Below, piece after piece: positions 26,065 through 35,610 of a stretch of DNA of 64,000 nt. Every line of letters begins with the position of its first letter. The stretch's first letter is position 1. Origin of the DNA: Janibacter cremeus (GTDB lineage: Bacteria; Actinomycetota; Actinomycetes; Actinomycetales; Dermatophilaceae); the NCBI RefSeq assembly GCF_029395675.1, contig NZ_CP115184.1:1426001-1490000 (forward strand), written 5' to 3'. The position numbers and the translations under genes were made by a program. The notes below the pieces were generated by a model. That model saw only the letters and a program-made list of their open reading frames with translations, was not told where the DNA came from and ran no database searches.

Positions 26065-28443
26065 TCAGTCGACCCGGACGGCCTCCGGGGCGTCGGCGGT
26101 CTCGCCACCGTCACCGTTGTCGCGGCGACGACGGCGGCGACCGCCGCCCTCGCGACCACCCTCGCGGCGACCGCCACGGCCACCCTCGTCGTCACCCGTC
26201 GAGCCGGAGGAGAGCTCCTCCTCCTGCTCGGCGGTGAGGACGGCGGCGAGGCTGAGCTTGCCGCGCGGGTCGATCTCCTTCAGCTCGACCTGGACCTTCT
26301 GGCCCACACCGAGGATGTCCTCGACCGCGTCGATCCGCTTGCCGCCGACGAGCTTGCGCACCTCGGAGATGTGCAGCAGGCCGTCCTTGCCGGGCAGCAG
26401 GGAGACGAACGCGCCGAAGGTCGTCGTCTTCACGACGGTCCCGAGGAAACGCTCGCCGACCTCCGGCATCTGCGGGTTGGCGATCGCATTGATCGCGTTG
26501 CGCGCGGCGTCGGCGGACGGGCCGTCGACCGCACCGATGAAGACGGTGCCGTCGTCCTCGATGCTGATGTCGGCGCCGGTGTCGTCCTGGATCTGGTTGA
26601 TCATCTTGCCCTTCGGGCCGATGACCTCACCGATCTTGTCGACCGGAACGTTGACCGTGATGATCCGCGGCGCGGTCGCCGCCATCTCGTCGGGCGCGTC
26701 GATGGCCTCGTTCATGACGTCGAGGATGTGCGTGCGGGCGTCACGGGCCTGGGTCAGCGCGCCACCGAGCACCGAGGCGGGGATGCCGTCGAGCTTGGTG
26801 TCGAGCTGGATGGCCGTGATGAACTCACGCGTGCCGGCGACCTTGAAGTCCATGTCGCCGAAGGCGTCCTCGGCACCGAGGATGTCGGTCAGGGCCGCGT
26901 AGCGAGTTTCGGGGCCGTCCCCTGTGTCGACAACGTCGGAGACCAGACCCATGGCGATGCCGGCCACGGCGGCGCGCAGCGGCACACCGGCGTTGAGCAG
27001 CGACATCGTCGAGGCACAGACCGAGCCCATGGAGGTCGAGCCGTTGGACCCGAGGGCCTCGGAGACCTGACGGATCGCGTACGGGAACTCCTCGCGCGTC
27101 GGCAGCACCGGCAGGAGCGCACGCTCGGCGAGCGCTCCGTGGCCGATCTCGCGGCGCTTCGGGCTGCCCACCCGACCGGTCTCCCCGGTCGAGTACGGCG
27201 GGAAGTTGTAGTTGTGCATGTAGCGCTTCTTGTTGACCGGGCTCAGGGAGTCGATCGTCTGCTCGAGCTTGAGCATGTTGAGCGTGGTGACACCCATGAT
27301 CTGGGTCTCGCCGCGCTCGAAGAGCGCCGAGCCGTGCACGCGCGGCAGGACCTCGACCTCCGCGCCGAGGGCGCGGATGTCGGCCAGACCACGACCATCG
27401 ATACGGACCTTGTCGCGCAGGATGCGCTGGCGCACCTGTGCCTTCTGCACCGAGCGGTACGCGGCGGACAGCTCCTTCTCCCGACCGGCGAACCGCCCGG
27501 GGGCGTCCTCGGTGCCGCCGAGGGAGGCCTTCATGGCGTCCTTGATCTCGTCGAGGCGGTCCTCACGCTCGGCCTTGCCCGCGATCTGCAGGGCGGACGC
27601 GAGGTCGGCGGAGGTGGCCTCCTCGACCGCGGCGTAGGCGTCGTCCTCGTAGTCGAGGAAGATCGGGAAGTCCTCGACGGGCTTGGCGGCGCGCGTGGCC
27701 ATGTCGGCCTGGGCGTCGCACAGGACCTTGATGAACTTCTTGGAGGCCTCGAGGCCCTCGGCGACGACCTCTTCGGTCGGGGCCTGCTTGCCCTGGTTCT
27801 TCACGAGGTCCCAAGTGGCGGTCGTGGACTCGGCCTCGACCATCATGACCGCGACGTCGCCGCCCTCGACCACACGACCGGCGACGACCATGTCGAAGGT
27901 CGAGCGCTCGCTGTCGCTGAAGTTCGGGAAGGCGACCCACTGGCCGTCGATGAGCGAGACGCGGACCGCACCGATCGGGCCCGAGAAGGGCAGACCGGAG
28001 ATCTGGGTCGAGGCGGACGCGGCGTTGATCGCGAGGACGTCGTACTGGTGGTCCGGGTGGACCGACAGGACGGAGATGACGACCTGGACCTCGTTGCGCA
28101 GACCCTTGGTGAAGGTCGGGCGCAGCGGGCGGTCGATGAGGCGGCAGGTGAGGATGGCGTCCGTGCTGGGACGACCCTCACGGCGGAAGAAGCTCCCGGG
28201 GATGCGGCCGGCGGCGTACATCCGCTCCTCGACGTCCACCGTCAGGGGGAAGAAGTCGAGGTGCTCCTTCGGGTTCTTGCTCGCGGTCGTGGTCGACAGG
28301 AGCATCGTCTCGCCGTCCAGGTAGGCGCTGACGGCGCCACCGGCCTGCTGGGCGAGGCGCCCGGTCTCGAACCGGACGGTGCGGGTGCCGAAGGCGCCAT
28401 TGTCGATGGTCGCCTCGGAGGCAGTGATCTCAGGACCCTCCAT
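26065..28443 (-). CDS. pnp: Polyribonucleotide nucleotidyltransferase (PNPase)
   Basis: Phosphorolytic 3'-5' exoribonuclease, 792 residues. Two RNase PH domains (first with [20 protein letters not shown]; second with [33 protein letters not shown] and [20 protein letters not shown]), a KH domain with [20 protein letters not shown], and an S1 domain [20 protein letters not shown]. The C-terminus is an Arg/Gly-rich disordered tail ([20 protein letters not shown]) typical of actinobacterial PNPases and likely RNA-binding. Directly downstream of rpsO as in many bacteria. Start is the ATG with complement 28441-28443. Confidence 0.98.
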   Translation of the reverse strand: MEGPEITASEATIDNGAFGTRTVRFETGRLAQQAGGAVSAYLDGETMLLSTTTASKNPKEHLDFFPLTVDVEERMYAAGRIPGSFFRREGRPSTDAILTCRLIDRPLRPTFTKGLRNEVQVVISVLSVHPDHQYDVLAINAASASTQISGLPFSGPIGAVRVSLIDGQWVAFPNFSDSERSTFDMVVAGRVVEGGDVAVMMVEAESTTATWDLVKNQGKQAPTEEVVAEGLEASKKFIKVLCDAQADMATRAAKPVEDFPIFLDYEDDAYAAVEEATSADLASALQIAGKAEREDRLDEIKDAMKASLGGTEDAPGRFAGREKELSAAYRSVQKAQVRQRILRDKVRIDGRGLADIRALGAEVEVLPRVHGSALFERGETQIMGVTTLNMLKLEQTIDSLSPVNKKRYMHNYNFPPYSTGETGRVGSPKRREIGHGALAERALLPVLPTREEFPYAIRQVSEALGSNGSTSMGSVCASTMSLLNAGVPLRAAVAGIAMGLVSDVVDTGDGPETRYAALTDILGAEDAFGDMDFKVAGTREFITAIQLDTKLDGIPASVLGGALTQARDARTHILDVMNEAIDAPDEMAATAPRIITVNVPVDKIGEVIGPKGKMINQIQDDTGADISIEDDGTVFIGAVDGPSADAARNAINAIANPQMPEVGERFLGTVVKTTTFGAFVSLLPGKDGLLHISEVRKLVGGKRIDAVEDILGVGQKVQVELKEIDPRGKLSLAAVLTAEQEEELSSGSTGDDEGGRGGRREGGREGGGRRRRRRDNGDGGETADAPEAVRVD

Positions 28444-28568
28444 CGGGTCCTCCTTTTCTCTCTACGTACCGGGCGCATCGTCGTTGTGCCCCGGTCATGT
28501 CTTCTGCTGAGCTCTTCAGTTGTGTGTCTTCAGTTGTCCCGGGAGACATACCCCCGGATACGCGAAGA

Positions 28569-28594
28569 AGCGGCTCCCATGGGCGGGAACCGCT
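28569..28594 (-). terminator. rpsO-pnp intergenic hairpin
   Basis: On the transcribed strand AGCGGTTCCC and GGGAGCCGCT (complements of 28585-28594 and 28569-28578) pair with one G-U. It starts 13 bp after the rpsO stop. It probably attenuates read-through into pnp or serves as a processing site, as in the classic rpsO-pnp arrangement. Confidence 0.7.
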
Positions 28595-28606
28595 CGACGC
28601 GTTGTC

Positions 28607-28876
28607 CTATCGGCGCAGGCCGAGGCGCTTGATCAGCGCACGGTAACGCTCGATGTCCGTGCTCTCCAGGTAACGCAGGAGGCGGCGGCGCTTACCCACG
28701 AGCAGCAGCAGACCGCGGCGGCTGTGGTGGTCGTGCTTGTGGTCCCTCGAGTGCTCGGTGAGGTCGGTGATGCGCTGCGTGAGCATCGCGACCTGCACCT
28801 CCGGGGAGCCGGTGTCGCCCTCGGTGGTGGCGAAGTCGGCCATGATCTGCTTCTTGACGTCAGCGGTCAGCGGCAT
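28607..28876 (-). CDS. rpsO: 30S ribosomal protein S15
   Basis: 89 residues, standard length. [40 protein letters not shown] and [20 protein letters not shown] with IKRLGLRR are the S15 consensus. It binds the central domain of 16S rRNA early in assembly. Start ATG complement 28874-28876, preceded on its strand by AGAAGGAGCA. A hairpin follows, then pnp. Confidence 0.99.
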   Translation of the reverse strand: MPLTADVKKQIMADFATTEGDTGSPEVQVAMLTQRITDLTEHSRDHKHDHHSRRGLLLLVGKRRRLLRYLESTDIERYRALIKRLGLRR

Positions 28877-29012
28877 GCTGCGACACTGCTCCTTCTCTGG
28901 GTCGTTGCGCGGCGCGCCCGGGCTGGTTCACCGGGGCTCTGTGGATCCGCGGCCGATCTAACGGCAACCCCTGAAGATTACCAGCGCGCCGTGGGGCCGC
29001 CCTAATCGAGGC

Positions 29013-29061
29013 TGACCCCATCACGGACGGGTCCACGTCTCGGCCCGTCCGTGATGGGTCA
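29013..29061 (-). terminator. Long hairpin terminator after the FAD oxidase gene
   Basis: TGACCCCATCACGGACGGG (29013-29031) pairs with CCCGTCCGTGATGGGTCA (29044-29061), one bulged base, 12-nt loop. The oxidase stop is at 29070, so the hairpin begins 8 nt after it and isolates the rpsO promoter region from upstream transcription. Confidence 0.88.
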
Positions 29062-29069
29062 ACGGCAGG

Positions 29070-30488
29070 TCATTCCGCAGGGGTGATGTTCTGGTTGATC
29101 CGAAAGACGTTGTCCGGGTCGTAGTGCGCCTTGACCCTGCTCAGCCGGTCGTAGTTGTCGCCGTACGCGGCGCGGACGCGCTCATTGCCCTCGTCACGCA
29201 TCAGGAAATTCACATACGCACCGCCGACCGAGTGCGGGTGCAGTTCCTCCCAGTAGGTGCGAGCCCATGACGAGAGGGTCTCTGCTCGAGCGGGGTCAGG
29301 ATCGACACCCACGATGACTCCGTTCCAGCCGCCATCACGGTGGGCGAAGGCGGTGGCCTCCTGCGGAACGCGAGCGGCAGCTCCGTCGATCGGGTAGAGG
29401 TGCATCGTGGAGTGCCCTGAGGGGGTTCGTTCGAAGTTGCGGCAGTGCACCTCGATCGCCTCGTCGGAGATCTCGTGGAAGACGTCCGCCTTCCAGTACC
29501 ACTGCAGCCCGGGCGGGTAGAGCCCGTCGAAGGCACCCTGGAGGGCCGTGTAGGGCATCGGCCCCAGTCCGTTGAGCACCGGGGAGCCGAAGGAGCGAAT
29601 CGGCTCGAGGACCTCGTCGGCCCCCTCGTGTCGTCCCGTGTACGACCACATGATGCCGCAGCACTTGCGCCCCCACAGCTCCTCGGGGAACGGCGGTGCG
29701 GGGGGAACGGTCAGCAGGCCGAACCACCCGTAGAGGTTCTCCGGCAGCGCCGGTTGCAGTTCCCGGTACCAGCGCATCACCTCACGCGTGTCCGCGAAGT
29801 CGTAGAGAACCGGCCCACCGATGATCGTGCCGTTCTCACCGATCGGGTGCAGGTCGAACGTGAACGAGGTCACCACCCCGAAGTTGCCTCCCCCTCCGCG
29901 CAGTGCCCAGAACAGGTCGGGGTGGGAGGACTCGCTGGTCCTGACCATGGACCCGTCGGCGAGCACGACGTCGGCTGCGCGCAGGTTGTCCACCGTCAGA
30001 CCGAACTGCCGGGTCAGGTACCCGGTGCCACCCCCCAGGCTCAGGCCACCCACGCCGGTCGTGGAGAGGATCCCCGAGGGTGTTGCCATGCCGAAGCCGA
30101 TGGTGGCGTGGTCGACATCCGCCCAGGTGCAGCCACCATCGACCCTGGCCGTGCGTTCTTCGGGATCAACGGTGACGCTGTGCATCTCCGACAGATCGAT
30201 GACCAGAGCGTCGTCGGCCACCCCGAGACCGCCGGCATTGTGGCCACCACCGCGGATCGCGATGGGGAGACCGTGTGCGCGGCCGAAGCGCACGCACGCG
30301 CGAACGTCGGTGACGTCCCGGCAGTAGGCGATCACGGCAGGTCGACGGTCGATCATGGCGTTGTACACGGCGCGACCGCGGTCGAAGTCCGGGTCACCGG
30401 GCTGCACCACGTGACCGTGCAGCTCTGCGGAGAGTTCAGGCAAGGGCACGGCGTGCGCCGTACTCACGGGCTGGGTCTCGGTGGTCAT
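29070..30488 (-). CDS. BBE-type FAD-linked oxidase
   Basis: 472-residue flavoprotein of the berberine-bridge-enzyme/6-hydroxynicotine-oxidase group. The FAD-binding PCMH domain shows AIRGGGHNAGGLGVADDALV (the His of GGGHN is the usual covalent FAD attachment) and STTGVGGLSLGGGTGYLTRQ. The site where bicovalent members keep Cys is ILSTTG here, so attachment should be through His only. RAADVVLADGSMVRTSESSH and LFWALRGGGGNFGVVTSFTF follow; the C-terminal BBE segment is SRVKAHYDPDNVFRINQNI. No signal peptide. Start is the ATG with complement 30486-30488, with GGAGAGG upstream. Substrate unknown; its SARP-type neighbour suggests specialised metabolism or xenobiotic oxidation. Confidence 0.9.
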   Translation of the reverse strand: MTTETQPVSTAHAVPLPELSAELHGHVVQPGDPDFDRGRAVYNAMIDRRPAVIAYCRDVTDVRACVRFGRAHGLPIAIRGGGHNAGGLGVADDALVIDLSEMHSVTVDPEERTARVDGGCTWADVDHATIGFGMATPSGILSTTGVGGLSLGGGTGYLTRQFGLTVDNLRAADVVLADGSMVRTSESSHPDLFWALRGGGGNFGVVTSFTFDLHPIGENGTIIGGPVLYDFADTREVMRWYRELQPALPENLYGWFGLLTVPPAPPFPEELWGRKCCGIMWSYTGRHEGADEVLEPIRSFGSPVLNGLGPMPYTALQGAFDGLYPPGLQWYWKADVFHEISDEAIEVHCRNFERTPSGHSTMHLYPIDGAAARVPQEATAFAHRDGGWNGVIVGVDPDPARAETLSSWARTYWEELHPHSVGGAYVNFLMRDEGNERVRAAYGDNYDRLSRVKAHYDPDNVFRINQNITPAE

Positions 30489-30538
30489 GGTGAGGTCCTC
30501 TCCAAGGGTCCCCGCACGGGGAACTGGTCGTACCGGCG

Positions 30539-30571
30539 ACCCTAGGCAGCCAAGCGTTCGTGGATCGTTCG
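30539..30571 (-). promoter_or_regulatory. SARP-type direct-repeat operator and -10 of the oxidase gene
   Basis: On the minus strand the heptamers CGAACGA (complement of 30565-30571) and CGAACGC (complement of 30554-30560) are in direct orientation with a 4-nt spacer, i.e. 11 bp apart. Nine bases further on is TAGGGT (complement of 30539-30544), a plausible -10. Heptamer repeats at 11-bp pitch about 8 bp before the -10 are the classic SARP activator geometry. A third, inverted copy GCGAACGC is at 30598-30605. Confidence 0.68.
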
Positions 30572-30606
30572 CCCGCTGAGCGGCCGCCGATCGTGGAGCG
30601 AACGCC

Positions 30607-33600
30607 TCAGGACGAGGAGGCGCGGGCAGCCAGACTCCTCCGGCACCGCTCGACCAGAGCGAGGCTTCCCTGTCGTCGGGCCAGCGCACGGGCGGCCTCG
30701 AGGCGGGCGACCGCTTGGTCGGGAGAGTCGTGGGCAGCTCGTTGTCGCATCAGTTCGGGCACCCACCACATGTCCTGCCGAGCTCGTCCGTCGACGACGG
30801 CGGCGTCCAGTGTCGAGCATGCGGCCTCCACCTGACCTCCCCGTGTCAGCAGATCGGCGACGAGGCCGTGCCAGTACGGCATCCGGATCAGTTCCTGCCG
30901 AGCCCGGAGCCGGTCGATACCCCGACGTGCGGTCGACAGGCCCTCGGCGTCGCCACGTTGCCATCCGCCCAGGATCTCTCCCCATTCCCGGTAGTAGACG
31001 AATCCGTAGCGCTCACACAGCTCAGCGAGGCGCGCGACGGCACCCCGCGACTCATCTGCGGCTCCGCACATCTGGAACGTGATGGCGCCGTAGGCCAGGG
31101 AGATCGTCAGACTGTAGGGATGGCTCAGGCCCTCCGCGCGCGTGATGGCGTCACGACCGGCCGCCAGCGCCCCGGCCGGCTTCCCGCTCAACCACAGGGC
31201 GTGGGCGGACCAGGCCAGCGCATGGACCTCCGGAAGGGAGCCGACGATGAGTGACGGAGCACCTCGGGAGCCCTCCCAGGCAAGGTCGAAATGCTGCAGT
31301 GACTCCTCGATGCGGCCCAGGGCCTGGGCCGACCCGGCGTAGGCAAAGTGGACCTGCCCGGCCATCTCGCTGCCCGTGGTGACCCTGTCGAGGACGCGCG
31401 TGATGATCCGATGACTGTCGGCGACCTCGCCCCGGACGAACGTCGATGCCCACAAGGCGATCGCGCTGTCCATGGCCTCGTCCGCGCGCCCGAGGCTCTC
31501 GGCCAGATCCAGGCACCGTTCGGCTGCTTCCCTCAGCTGCGGTGAGGAGTAGCCGTGCGCCGCGTTGATGGACGGGATCGCGTCCCGCAGGATCCCGAGC
31601 TCCAGGGCGTCCCGGTTGCGACCGCCGGGAAGGGAGCTGACGAGCGACCTGGCCTTGCGGTAGAACCGGATCGACTCCGAGTGCGCGAACGTCGCCACGG
31701 CCATCTCCGCAGCACGGCGGTAGTAGTGCAGGGCACGCTCGGGGACATCACCCTGCTCGTACTGCTCGGCCATCTGGGCGGCGACGTCGTCGAGGTGGTT
31801 GGCGTGGACCAGCTCCAACGCCTGGGCCAGTCGCCGATGCATCAACCACTGCTGCGGCCGACCAACCTGGGTGTACGCGCTGTCGCGCATCAGGTCGTGG
31901 GAGAAGTCGTAGCCCCCCGGCAGCTCGCGCACGATCCGGTGTCGCCACAGCTCGTCGACCGCACGGACAACGGCATCAGGGGCGAGATCGCTGGCTGCGG
32001 TGAGCACTTCGAGGGAGAAGTCCCGTCCCACCGCCGCGGCCAGCGCAGCGACTTCGCGCGACTGGGGACCGACCTGTGCCAGGCGGTTGCGCAGCACCGT
32101 GTCGAGGTCGGCCGCCGGCCCGCCGTTGGCGAAGGTGTCGGTGCGCGAGGCCTCGACCACGTAGAGCGGGAAGCCGCCGGTGACGGCGTGCAGGAGCGAC
32201 TCATCCAGGTCAAGGGCGCGGTGACCACACAACTGCCTGGCGAGACTGGTGGTGTCCTCGGGATCGAGAGGAACGAGGGCGACGGTCGTGAGCCGGGATG
32301 CATGGTTCAGGTGTGCGATCCATTCACGCACCCCCGGCTGCGCACCGTCGTCGTCCTGGCGGAGCGTGGCGGCGACCATCAGTGCCGAATCGGTGGACGA
32401 CTCCAGACAGTACCCAAGGACCGCGAGCGTCTCCTGATCGCACCACTGCAGATTGTCCAGGACGAGCAGCAGGGGACGGTCGACACCGGTCAGTGCCCGT
32501 GACACCCCCTCGAAGAACCGAAGCCGTTGCCACGCATCGACCATGGCGCGCGACACCGGTGTCGTGGCTGCCGGGGAGGTCGACGGGGGAACGAGGCGCT
32601 CGACCTCGGCCTGCCAGACCGGTTCCAGGCTCGCGGTGGCAGCCCGCAGCTCGGCCGTTCGGAGCCACTCCGCCACCGGCGCCAGACCGAGTCGGCCCGA
32701 TGTCGCGAAGCACTCGGTGACGGCCACCGCGCCCCCCTGCGTGCGCACCTCGGACACGAGTTCGGCCACCAGCCGGGTCTTGCCCACTCCGGGGTCGCCG
32801 GCGACGATGACGACCCGGGCACTGCCCGATGCCGCGGCGCTCCACTCCTCGCGCAACCGTGCCAGGTCGCTCTCCCGCCCCGTCAGTTGCGCGAGCGCGA
32901 CTCCACGCCTGCCCGTGGGTGGCCTCCTTGCCTGCTCGGGCCTCCCTCGACCCGAGGCGAGCAGGCGATGGAAGACCGTCTGGGTGGCTCGATCGGGATC
33001 GATGCCCAACTCGTTCTCCAGCACCGACGCACAATGGTGGTACGTGCTGATCGCACCGGACCGGTCCCCGATATCGGCCAGCAGCTCCATCAGGGAGCGA
33101 TAGCCGACCTCCTCCAACGGTTGCAGCTGGATCCGCCTCCGGGCAGCGGCTTCCGCGGTCTGCAGGTCTCCGGTGCGCAGGCCCGCTTGGCACACCAGGT
33201 CACTCAGGGCGGTGCACTCACGTGCCAGCCGGTCACGCTCGGTGATGACCCAGTCGTCGCAGCACCCCGGCAGCAGGTCACCGCCGTACACGTCGAGGGC
33301 GGCAGCCCCGTGCCGAAGGGCGCCCTCGTCGCGACCCTCTCCCACCGCGCGGTGTGCCGCGATGCGTTCGGAGGCGAACACGTGCACATCCACTCGACAG
33401 CCCGGGCCCTCCTGCCAGCACAACGTCGCGGGCTCGACGACCAGCCCGACGCCGTCCCCGAGCGTCCTGCGCAGCTGGTGCAGCTCGCGCCGGAGGTTGG
33501 TCAATGCCTGTGCATCGGTGGACCCGGGCCAGAACAGCCCTGCGATCCGCTGCCGTGGCTGAGGGGCGTCAGCGTGCAGTGCCAGCAACCCGAGGAGGGC

Positions 33601-33684
33601 GAGGGTGCGCTGCGACCGGGTCCGAACATCTCCGGTCGCGCCGTCCGTTATCACCTGCTCACCGAGCAGGCGCGCATGCAGCAT
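30607..33684 (-). CDS. SARP/BTAD-domain transcriptional activator with AAA ATPase and TPR region
   Basis: 1025 residues. An N-terminal OmpR-like DNA-binding part (TRSQRTLALLGLLALHADAP, ALTNLRRELHQLRRTLGDGV) leads into a BTAD domain (ERDRLARECTALSDLVCQAG, QLQPLEEVGYRSLMELLADI). An NTPase follows (TGRESDLARLREEWSAAASG, Walker A VVIVAGDPGVGKTRLV, Walker B-like PLLLVLDNLQWCDQET), then a long helical TPR region to the C-terminus. Large SARP-family regulators of this kind activate specialised metabolic genes in response to ATP-dependent conformational change. It ends 118 bp before the FAD oxidase start on the same strand, and that gap has SARP-style repeats, so the oxidase is its likely target. Confidence 0.9.
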   Translation of the reverse strand: MLHARLLGEQVITDGATGDVRTRSQRTLALLGLLALHADAPQPRQRIAGLFWPGSTDAQALTNLRRELHQLRRTLGDGVGLVVEPATLCWQEGPGCRVDVHVFASERIAAHRAVGEGRDEGALRHGAAALDVYGGDLLPGCCDDWVITERDRLARECTALSDLVCQAGLRTGDLQTAEAAARRRIQLQPLEEVGYRSLMELLADIGDRSGAISTYHHCASVLENELGIDPDRATQTVFHRLLASGRGRPEQARRPPTGRRGVALAQLTGRESDLARLREEWSAAASGSARVVIVAGDPGVGKTRLVAELVSEVRTQGGAVAVTECFATSGRLGLAPVAEWLRTAELRAATASLEPVWQAEVERLVPPSTSPAATTPVSRAMVDAWQRLRFFEGVSRALTGVDRPLLLVLDNLQWCDQETLAVLGYCLESSTDSALMVAATLRQDDDGAQPGVREWIAHLNHASRLTTVALVPLDPEDTTSLARQLCGHRALDLDESLLHAVTGGFPLYVVEASRTDTFANGGPAADLDTVLRNRLAQVGPQSREVAALAAAVGRDFSLEVLTAASDLAPDAVVRAVDELWRHRIVRELPGGYDFSHDLMRDSAYTQVGRPQQWLMHRRLAQALELVHANHLDDVAAQMAEQYEQGDVPERALHYYRRAAEMAVATFAHSESIRFYRKARSLVSSLPGGRNRDALELGILRDAIPSINAAHGYSSPQLREAAERCLDLAESLGRADEAMDSAIALWASTFVRGEVADSHRIITRVLDRVTTGSEMAGQVHFAYAGSAQALGRIEESLQHFDLAWEGSRGAPSLIVGSLPEVHALAWSAHALWLSGKPAGALAAGRDAITRAEGLSHPYSLTISLAYGAITFQMCGAADESRGAVARLAELCERYGFVYYREWGEILGGWQRGDAEGLSTARRGIDRLRARQELIRMPYWHGLVADLLTRGGQVEAACSTLDAAVVDGRARQDMWWVPELMRQRAAHDSPDQAVARLEAARALARRQGSLALVERCRRSLAARASSS

Positions 33685-33758
33685 GAGCGTCGCCCCTGGC
33701 GTTCAGGCTACACCCGCGCACGCTCCAGCACCCCCGTCGCCGACTGCGTGCACTCCCG

Positions 33759-33798
33759 TCCGTCGTTACCCGTGCGGTCGTCCGCTTCCGTCGTTACC
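33759..33798 (+). promoter_or_regulatory. Pair of 12-bp direct repeats upstream of the sugar porter
   Basis: TCCGTCGTTACC occurs at 33759-33770 and again at 33787-33798, 28 bp apart, in the 144-bp gap between the divergent SARP regulator and the MFS gene. The second copy ends 30 bp before the ATG. It may be a regulator site or a duplicated promoter element (GTTACC); the rest of the gap shows nothing else I can name. Confidence 0.5.
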
Positions 33799-33828
33799 GT
33801 GAGGCCACCGGCTCACCGAAGGAGCATC

Positions 33829-35238
33829 ATGACGACCACGGACACACCCAACCCCACATCCTCTGGATTCGACACGGTCAGAGTCATCCACCTGGCCGCC
33901 GTCGCCGCCATCGGCGGCTTCCTCTTCGGCTTCGACACCGCCGTGATCAACGGCACCGTCACGGCCATGCAGAGCCAGTTCGGGATGAGCGGCACCCTCA
34001 CCGGCTTCGTCGTCTCCTCCGCCCTCCTGGGGTGCATGGTCGGCGCCTACGTGGCCGGCCGCATCGCCGACCGGATCGGACGGGTGCGCGTGATGCTCCT
34101 CGCGGCGGCGATGTTCACGCTGTCGGCGATCGGCTCCGGCCTGGCCTTCGGCCCCGTGGACATGATCGTCTGGCGCGTCGTCGGCGGCCTCGGCGTGGGC
34201 GCGGCATCGGTGATCGCCCCCGCCTACATCGCCGAGGTCTCCCCCGCCCAGATCCGCGGCCGGATGGGCTCGCTGCAGCAGCTGGCGATCGTGCTGGGGA
34301 TCTTCGTCGCGCTGCTGTCGGACTTCGCCATCGCCGGCGCCGCCGGTGGCTCCGAGGAGGTCCTGGGCCTGGGCCTGGAGGCCTGGCGGTGGATGTTCCT
34401 CGCCGAGGTGGTCGCCGCCCTGACGTACGGGGTGCTGGCGGCCACGATCCCGGAGTCGCCGCGCTACCTCGTGCGGATCGGCCAGGAGGGACGGGCCCGC
34501 ACCGTGCTCGGGACCATCCTGCGCTCCGGCGTCGACAGCCGCATCCGGGAGATCAAGCGCACCATCAAGCAGGAGTCGCGCACGACCTTCGCCGACCTGA
34601 AGAAGCCCGGCGGCGGTCTGCTGCCGATCGTGTGGATCGGCATCGCGCTGTCGGTCTTCCAGCAGTTCGTCGGGATCAACGTCATCTTCTACTACTCGTC
34701 GATGCTGTGGCAGTCGGTGGGCTTCACCGAGGAGGACGCGCTCCTGCAGACGGTGATCACCTCGGTGACCAACATCGTCGTCACGCTGATCGCCATCGCC
34801 CTGGTGGACAAGATCGGTCGGCGGCTGCTGCTGCTGATCGGCTCTGCCGGCATGACGGTGTGCCTGGGCGTGATGGCCATCGTCTTCTCGCAGGCGAGGA
34901 TCGTCGATGGCGCGCCCGACCTCACCGACTCGGCCGGTCTGACGGCCCTGATCGCGGCGAACGGGTTCGTCGTCTTCTTCGGGGCGACGTGGGGCCCGGT
35001 GGTGTGGGTGCTCCTCGGCGAGATGTTCAACAACACCATCCGCGGGCTCGCGCTCGGCATCGCCGCGGCCGCGCAGTGGCTGGCCAACTTCGCCATCTCC
35101 ACCAGCTTCCCGAACATGGCCGAGATCGGGTTGTGGTTCGCCTACGGCTTCTACACCCTGTGCGCGTTCCTCTCCCTGCTCTTCGTGCTCAAGTTCGTAC
35201 CGGAGACGAAGGGGGTCGAGCTGGAGGACATGGCCTGA
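33829..35238 (+). CDS. MFS sugar porter family transporter
   Basis: 469 residues with about twelve transmembrane helices. Sugar-porter signatures are complete: FLFGFDTAVINGTVTAMQ in helix 1, GRIADRIGRVRVMLLAA after helix 2, PAYIAEVSPAQIRGRMGSLQ, PESPRYLV after helix 6, QQFVGINVIFYYSSMLW in helix 7, and the C-terminal FVPETKGVELEDM. Closest in style to XylE/GalP/GlcP H+-sugar symporters. Start ATG 33829 with AAGGAG 5 nt upstream. The sugar cannot be predicted reliably. Monocistronic; no obvious terminator follows before the convergent small gene at 35305. Confidence 0.93.
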   Translation: MTTTDTPNPTSSGFDTVRVIHLAAVAAIGGFLFGFDTAVINGTVTAMQSQFGMSGTLTGFVVSSALLGCMVGAYVAGRIADRIGRVRVMLLAAAMFTLSAIGSGLAFGPVDMIVWRVVGGLGVGAASVIAPAYIAEVSPAQIRGRMGSLQQLAIVLGIFVALLSDFAIAGAAGGSEEVLGLGLEAWRWMFLAEVVAALTYGVLAATIPESPRYLVRIGQEGRARTVLGTILRSGVDSRIREIKRTIKQESRTTFADLKKPGGGLLPIVWIGIALSVFQQFVGINVIFYYSSMLWQSVGFTEEDALLQTVITSVTNIVVTLIAIALVDKIGRRLLLLIGSAGMTVCLGVMAIVFSQARIVDGAPDLTDSAGLTALIAANGFVVFFGATWGPVVWVLLGEMFNNTIRGLALGIAAAAQWLANFAISTSFPNMAEIGLWFAYGFYTLCAFLSLLFVLKFVPETKGVELEDMA

Positions 35239-35304
35239 CCCCCGGTGCGGGCCGCCGGCGTGTCCCCGGTCGGCGACGGTGGACCGTCAGGCCCCGCTGG
35301 ACCG

Positions 35305-35580
35305 TCAGCCCAGGGAACGGATCGTGATGCGCTTCGGCCCGGTCACCTCGACCTCGACCGTCCAGACGCGCTCCCCCGACAGCCTCGGGACGAGGTCGGG
35401 CGGTACGAGCGCGGTGTACTCGCTCCCCACGGCGTCGGTCATGAGGTCCGCGGCGGCCCCCACCGGTGACGTCCGCTCGACGAGGACGACGGCGGTGGAC
35501 CATCCGTCAGCCGGTCCGGGCCGGGGCTCCCCCCTCGGCGTGCACCGCACGAGGGAACGGTTCTCGATCGCCTGCACCAT
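35305..35580 (-). CDS. Small hypothetical protein (91 aa), last gene of the ATP-grasp operon
   Basis: I do not recognise a family. ATG complement at 35578-35580, 30 bp after the ATP-grasp stop on the same strand, so probably the fourth gene of that operon. Mixed composition with a predicted beta-rich second half (YTALVPPDLVPRLSGERVWT, VEVEVTGPKRITIRSLG); no signal peptide or membrane segment. Its size would fit an accessory or recognition protein. It lacks the repeated Thr/Lys-Asp/Glu pattern expected of a classical graspetide core, so I do not call it a precursor. Confidence 0.6.
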   Translation of the reverse strand: MVQAIENRSLVRCTPRGEPRPGPADGWSTAVVLVERTSPVGAAADLMTDAVGSEYTALVPPDLVPRLSGERVWTVEVEVTGPKRITIRSLG

Positions 35581-35610
35581 GCTGTCTCTCCTCGCTCCCC
35601 ACGCAGCTCC

